From: Gelatoporia subvermispora B | Lineage: Eukaryota; Basidiomycota; Agaricomycetes; Polyporales; Gelatoporiaceae | DNA length: 64,000 nt | Assembly: GCA_000320605.2 (NCBI GenBank) | Contig: KB445822.1 | Location: 104,302-168,301, forward strand | Direction of reading: 5' to 3' | Shown here: piece by piece, positions 59,019 through 64,000 of the stretch | How the letters are laid out: each line of letters starts with the position of its first letter | How positions within the stretch are numbered: the first letter of the stretch is position 1 | Program-made: the position numbers and the translations under genes | The notes under the pieces: generated by a model | What the model was told of the DNA's origin: nothing | What the model saw: only the letters and a program-made list of their open reading frames with translations | Database searches by the model: none

Positions 59019-60743
59019 ATGTTCACTGAGGGATACCACTTATCTACCCGATCGGCTACGCCATCTTCACTCGCCGCGCGATGCGGGGCGCTTGGCGTAC
59101 ACCGTAACACAAGCAACGCGCACGCAAGAGCCAGCCGTGGCAGAGGACCGCACCGAGCTTTGCAGGTCTATGACATCCTTTATCTCATCATCGAAAATGT
59201 GATATCGACCGACCAAGATGGAGCTCAGCTGGCGGACGCTAGGTTGACGTTAGCCAAGGCGGCCCGTGTCTGCAAAGCATTCTTAGAGCCAGCGTTGGAT
59301 ATGTTGTGGAGAGTATTAGATGGTCTACTACCTCTTCTGGGGCTACTCTATCAGGATCCATCTACAGCCTCTGCCTACGTATGTCAGATACTGTCTTCCG
59401 AGATTTGCGTTCGACTCACCAGTTGCGGGTCATCATAGGATAGCATCGCTCAGCATAGATGGCTTCGATTCCACTTCTATGCATGTCGGATCCATGAGAT
59501 GCATTATGACGACACATCTCCTACGTACCAGATAAATTCCACGGTCCTCCACGCACTGTCACACCAAAATAATGAACAGCCACTGCTACCATCGCTGCGA
59601 GTCTTGATCTGGAAAGCAGGACACACGAATCAAAGCGAATCGCTGATGGCCGTATCGATGATCCTGAACCGCTATCTCCCCGAGGTTCACGTCAGAATAT
59701 CCCCTACAGAGACACGTTCATCACATTCCCGGGTGCCGTACCTTGACGACCTCCTTTCACGTCTTCGCGTACAATTGGTGGGCCTGGGACACGTCCGAAT
59801 ATATGGTCCACCTGATTCTTCCTCTCTTGCAACGGTCGCAGATTGGGAGAGACTGCGTACATTACACTTGGATTGCGGATCCCGGGTTCTCCGTGCGAGC
59901 ACTTTGTGTTATCTCGCTCAGGCAAGCCAGCTTTCTGATCTATCTCTGAACATTCAAGTGGACATGGAAGCCGAATTCAGGCTCGTCGACTTCCCCCAAT
60001 TGCACACACTTTCGTTTATCACGGCCCATCGTGGAATACCTCGAGTACTGGCTGCCATTAATGCGCCCAACTTGTCGTCTTTAAACCTTAAACGTCTCAT
60101 ATTCGACACCGAGGAGGACCTGCGAGACAGTGTTCATCTGATAGGCACCAGGTTCTGTAGGAAACTTCGTCATATCAGACTCGCCATTGGTATCAGAGAC
60201 AGGTCCAAAACGTCATACCCTCTGATTGGAATCGTCCGACCCCTCCTCAGTATGCGTCAGCTCCGTACATTTTCCCTACAAACAAACATACACCTCGCTT
60301 TGTCCAACACGGAACTCTGCACAATGGCTATCGCTTGGCCAGACATAACGGAGCTCTCAGTGTACGGTCTAGGATCTCCGACAGTCAATCCGTCCATCGA
60401 CGCTCTCGCGCACCTCGCGGGACAGTGTCCCCGGCTAACGAAGCTCATGCTTCCCCTGTTGGCACGTCCCTCATACATCAATGCCGCACCAGGTCGCATG
60501 CTACGACACGGTCTGAAAACTATAGATACTGCGGAATCTATGTATGGCTGGCATGAAGTAGACATCGAACGATGCGCCCAGCTCCTCTACAGCTATTTCC
60601 CGAATCTCGATGTCAAGCTCATAGCGAGTGACGTTGAACGCTTCCGCCCGGATCATTTCAGGTCGTCCAATTGGCGCCGTATTATGGAAATGTATGTTGC
60701 GATGCGTCCTCTGAGAGCATACTCGAGGGAGGAGCCGTGGTAG
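59019..60743 (+). CDS. F-box/LRR-like protein
   Basis: Two exons (59019-59378, 59439-60743; 60 nt intron) encode 554 residues. The F-box lies at about residues 45-105 (ALQVYDILYLIIENVI, then LAKAARVCKAFLEPALDMLW). After the splice come WLRFHFYACRIHEMHYDD and SPTYQINSTVL, a signature of a large basidiomycete F-box family, followed by Leu-rich segments (LHTLSFITAH, PNLSSLNLKR, LRHIRLAIG). The C-terminus has VDIERCAQLLYSYFPNLDVKL. It is probably an SCF substrate receptor. Without the splice the frame would begin at ATG 59499 and lose the F-box. Confidence 0.85.
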
Positions 60744-61173
60744 GCACTTTCAGGCGGCGAAGGTCCTGCAGGATTAAAGGGTCGGTTGTTCCCCATCGTG
60801 GCACGCTTCCTCACTTCCCACGTCTAACTCGAGTCTGCCATAGAGATTACGAGACAATCATGTTTGGGTTGGAACACTGGCTACGCCCCTCCTGGAGAAA
60901 TTTGTGTGAGCCAAGGACGACCCTGCGGTTCCCGAGATATGAGTACATTTATCGCGGTCTGACACCTGTTAGCTACAATTTGAGAATACTACATCAATTG
61001 TTTGTGATAATACCATACGCATCGAATCGTCATTAAGGTGAGAAGTCGATTCTTCCGGTGTTTCGATTCCCGTGTCATCCTTCATGAAGCAGAAACCTGG
61101 ACTACGCAGTCTCCGCGTGAGTCTCAGAAACAGGAGACGAAGTAGGGAGATCTCACTTGAGCTAAATACCGCA
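60744..61173. other. Convergent intergenic region, no gene seen
   Basis: 430 bp between the 3' ends of the F-box gene and the DUF6534 gene. Nothing supported. Confidence 0.4.
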
Positions 61174-63016
61174 TCAACAACCAAGTGCCATCTCAGGCTT
61201 GGTTGATTCCTCTGATGGGCCTAGATAGTCAAGCAGAGGAGCACGTGCCAGAGGTACATCTCTTGGGGCCCATCGTTCTTCGGCCATCCTTTCCAGATCT
61301 TCATCTTCTGTCGATGTTCCCAGTGCCACTTGCGTGGTGAGAATGGGCATGGTGCTATTGGGCTGCTGCTGAAGGCCAAACCGCCGCCGACCGTTCAGCC
61401 CCACGAGGAGTGAATTGATGTATACTAGTCAAGTTCAAGGGGAACTATCAGACCACGCGAACAATTGAAGGAGGATCAGTAGGTAAACCTGCGCTCAGAA
61501 TGTTGTAGAATGCGAGACCAATGAAGGTGCGAGGGAATATGACGAACTATACGACATGAGCAATCATCCAATGAGATAAGGTCTGCGCACCATGGAAATG
61601 CTGAGTATGGCCCACATGCTGAAAAAAAGGATCAGTTGCAGGAGGGTGAAACAACAGTGTGACGCATACAGAGTCAGCAGACCGGAGCTGATGCTGAATT
61701 GAAGGAGATTTCGGATCATTGGTTCTAGCCTACGAATCAATTGGTAGTGAGCATGTGAAGCTGATATGTGCGAATGTGTGAGCGCCGAGTCCTCACTGTG
61801 GTGCAGCCATGCGAAACCCCGAGAGAAGCCGAAACATGGTACATCCGATGATTGCATCTGCGAGAACCTCAAAGCCATTTCCTGTATACACATACAGCTG
61901 TAAATAGAGTGAATCCTCAACGATTCTTGAACGTAGGGGTAGATTTACATCGATGGTTTGTGTGCTGAGTCGAGGTATATGTTCGGCCCTGATGGGGAGC
62001 TGTGAGTCAAAGACGGCGGTAACAATGCAGACATACACTCCGGCGCCATAAACTGGTAAGCGTAGATCAGAGCACTTGGTATAAGTTACTTGGTGAGAAA
62101 AACAACGCACTTAGGCCCATCACTGGTCCAATAACAGCTTGTATCTGTGTCACTCGGCGCACAAGACGTGATACAACGCACCAAATGAAACCAGCGATAA
62201 TAGAAACTGCAAGATTTATGAATATTGGCGCCTTTATAGGACCCGTAGCCACATACTATTGCCAGAGGCGCCATCCATGAGCCGTTACTCACTGGAGGTT
62301 GTATGTGGTATAGGCCGTCGATTGAATGAGAATACAGCTTACATCGGAAGACTCTATGGGCATATAGACTAATCATGACGGTCAACAACCATGACAATGA
62401 ATGTCGCATTTCAGCTCACCATCGCACTGTCATGTTGCTGAGGGCCTAGCGTACGGTTGAATGGCAGAGCACCTCGCATTGGACGGAGTACCAACCGTTA
62501 CATAGACCGTAACCTATGGGAAGTCGCTTCAAGCCCAACATTACAAGAATAAGCCATCTTACTCCAATAGACCTATAGAGTTACGTTCACGAACGTCTCC
62601 ATCCCAAGATTGTAGCTCACATACCACTGTTGAATCGCCAGCGCATCCAGATCACCATGAAGGGTTACCAAATATGTGTAAAATGCATATGACGCGAAGA
62701 CCAAGTGTACCGTCTCAATGAAGCTGATTTCCGTGGCTTTCAGCAACAGCTCTAGCAAGGGGTACAGAAGGAGCTCTCACCAAAGTAGGAGGACGGCCGA
62801 TCTCAGGTAAAGTAGGTCTCCAGCGCTTTTGCGAAGATACAGCGTCGTCTGTGATAGTGTAATGGCATATAGACTGGCAGCAGTGTCCCATTGTATAAAG
62901 GCAGCAAATCGATAAGCTTGCCTCAGTATCGAGACATGGGCTACTGACCTGAGCATTACTGCATAACCTACTAACATAGAGCCGAGTGTCCCGTCTGGCC
63001 TAGCGTTCGAGCCCAT
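61174..63016 (-). CDS. DUF6534-type polytopic membrane protein
   Basis: The first exons resolve as 63016-62949, 62873-62781 and 62723 onward: GTLGSMLVGYAVML, SLYAITLSQTTLYLRKS, then CFIETVHLVFASYAFYTYLV with HGDLDALAIQQW. Later pieces in order are WSIGVTVYVTVG, LLTVMISLYAHRVFR, INLAVSIIAGFIWCVVSR, GFEVLADAIIGCTMFRLLSG, MIRNLLQFSISSGLLTLYA, FPRTFIGLAFYNILSAGL, and a last exon with INSLLVGLNGRRRFG. A polar tail ends at TGA 61176-61174. This is the order of helices and the closing NSLLxxLNxR block of fungal DUF6534 proteins. About seven helices are expected. Function is unknown. I saw no definite break, but not every junction was fixed. Confidence 0.72.
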
Positions 63017-63757
63017 AGTGCCTCAATCAAAGTATCGCTGGCATAGGAGATACGGAGTAGAGAAACCAATACTGCGGGGTTCATGGGACCTCCTAAGTTT
63101 CCCTATTTGAGCCATTACCATTGCAATGGCAGCATCTCCGGCTGTTGTTTTGGGCGTAATGGAGTTTAAAATTGTAGCCAGGGGGAGAACCTGGGTCCTG
63201 GGAGAACCTTGGTCTCTTCCCGAAATCAATCTAACGCACGTGGAGATCCAACCAAACCGTAAGAGCCGCGGGATCGATGAGGTCAGTCCGGATATTGGTT
63301 GTACGGGAGCGGATGATAACGGATAATGAAGTTCGCGTGGGGGGCCAGGGGCAGCGAGGCAGGATATTTTTCCATGTTTTGTGAGCACTTCCTGACCTCC
63401 GATCTCCAGCGTCTTCCAAGGTGACTCCTCGAGGACTTGGGACAGCGGAGCGAAATGGTACGCTCGCGCTTGTGCGACCCAGTGAGACGATGCTTCCAGC
63501 TCAGGAGCAATACATCATAGATTCCATGCAATTGGGTAGAGGTATCCTGACAGGGAATAGCCGTCGCGAGGCAACTTATCGAGGGCGCTAAAATAGGCGA
63601 ATATATTTCGCGCCGATTTAGTTTGATTATGTAAGCCAGCTGGATGGGTCATCTTGCGTCGATTTAGGCGCATTATGTGAGCAGATCAGATCAGTCGTCA
63701 TGACGTAAGCATATTGGATTTAGTTTTGCGCGGAAGATACTAGGTGGAGTGCTTCCC
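63017..63757. other. Intergenic, no gene seen
   Basis: Contains the DUF6534 promoter. A 121-codon minus-strand frame (63388-63023) overlaps other frames and has no recognisable motif. Confidence 0.35.
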
Positions 63758-64000
63758 CGGTTTTGTCCAGCGCAGACCCTGCTCGCTGCAGCTTTTTTCT
63801 CCTAGCGCATAGCACGCCCGGCTGCAAGGTTTCCGTCCTGCTGCAAAGCGTTTCCTGATGCTGGGTTTTGTTCCTAACGCGCAACGCGCTCGGCTACAAG
63901 GTTTTGTCCAGCGCAGACCCTGCTCGCTGCAGCCTTTTTTCACTACGCATAACCCGTTCGGCTGCAGGGTTTCCGTCTTGCTGCAAAAGGTTTCTTGATG
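63758..64000 (+). repeat. Tandem repeat, 141 bp period, cut by window edge
   Basis: The tract TTTTGTCCAGCGCAGACCCT followed by GCTCGCTGCAG starts at 63761 and recurs at 63902, a period of 141 bp. Shorter echoes (GGCTGCA/GGCTACA followed by AGGTTT, and GTTTCYTGATG) recur within each unit, so the unit itself derives from a shorter motif. It continues beyond base 64000. Confidence 0.8.

Noticed and set aside
59499..60743. 414-codon frame as a complete gene
   Set aside because: A GT-AG intron joins it in frame to the F-box exon at 59019-59378.
1..64000. CRISPR arrays, riboswitches, bacterial-type operons, prophage
   Set aside because: The sequence is intron-rich and eukaryotic; no regular spacer arrays or such elements were seen.
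1..64000. Reverse transcriptase, integrase or DDE transposase genes
   Set aside because: No frame shows the catalytic motifs; repeats here are gene duplications and one tandem satellite-like repeat.

Overview
The window looks like nuclear DNA of a mushroom-forming basidiomycete (Agaricomycetes, plausibly Polyporales). Genes are broken by many short GT-AG introns, mostly 46-64 nt, with CTRAY-like branch sites. The gene content fits too: several F-box proteins, DUF6533 and DUF6534 membrane proteins, a Ser/Pro-rich single-pass membrane protein, a WHI2-like protein and an LTO1-like protein. Nothing looks prokaryotic: there are no operons or Shine-Dalgarno sites, and I found no CRISPR array or recognisable transposase. 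Exon boundaries below were worked out by eye from splice sites, reading phase and remembered family conservation. No alignment or search was run.

0-16 kb: a Med25-type VWA protein (minus, running off the left edge), a WHI2-like stress regulator, an LTO1 iron-sulfur adaptor, an unclear 1.5 kb stretch, an F-box gene, a tandem pair of F-box paralogues (9.4-13.3 kb), and a seven-exon xylulokinase (minus).

18-47 kb: the accessory heart of the window. Eight multi-exon DUF6533-type polytopic membrane protein genes form a mirrored array. Four lie on the minus strand (18.3-27.8 kb) and four on the plus strand (32.9-46.9 kb). They flank a central block holding a Ser-rich membrane protein and an EMI1/DUF3128 twin-CX9C protein. 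In the plus arm a unit of about 4.5-4.7 kb (noncoding leader, DUF6533 gene, GNAT acetyltransferase with TATA box) is duplicated head to tail (34.5-39.05 and 39.05-43.75 kb). The second DUF6533 copy carries an apparent CGA-to-TGA nonsense change. A tRNA-Val(AAC) follows the second unit.

47-60.7 kb: a seven-exon F-box gene, a salicylate-hydroxylase-like FAD monooxygenase, and a divergent pair made of a LamB/YcsF (PxpA-type) protein and a 1249-residue urea-carboxylase-like protein. The latter contains biotin carboxylase, the two KipA/KipI-type domains and a biotinyl domain, but no amidase domain. These two share a 296 bp intergenic region and are likely to work together in ATP-dependent amide or lactam metabolism, with 5-oxoproline the best guess. 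Another F-box/LRR-like gene follows.

61-64 kb: a DUF6534 membrane protein gene (minus) and, at the right edge, a tandem repeat with a 141 bp period that runs off the window.
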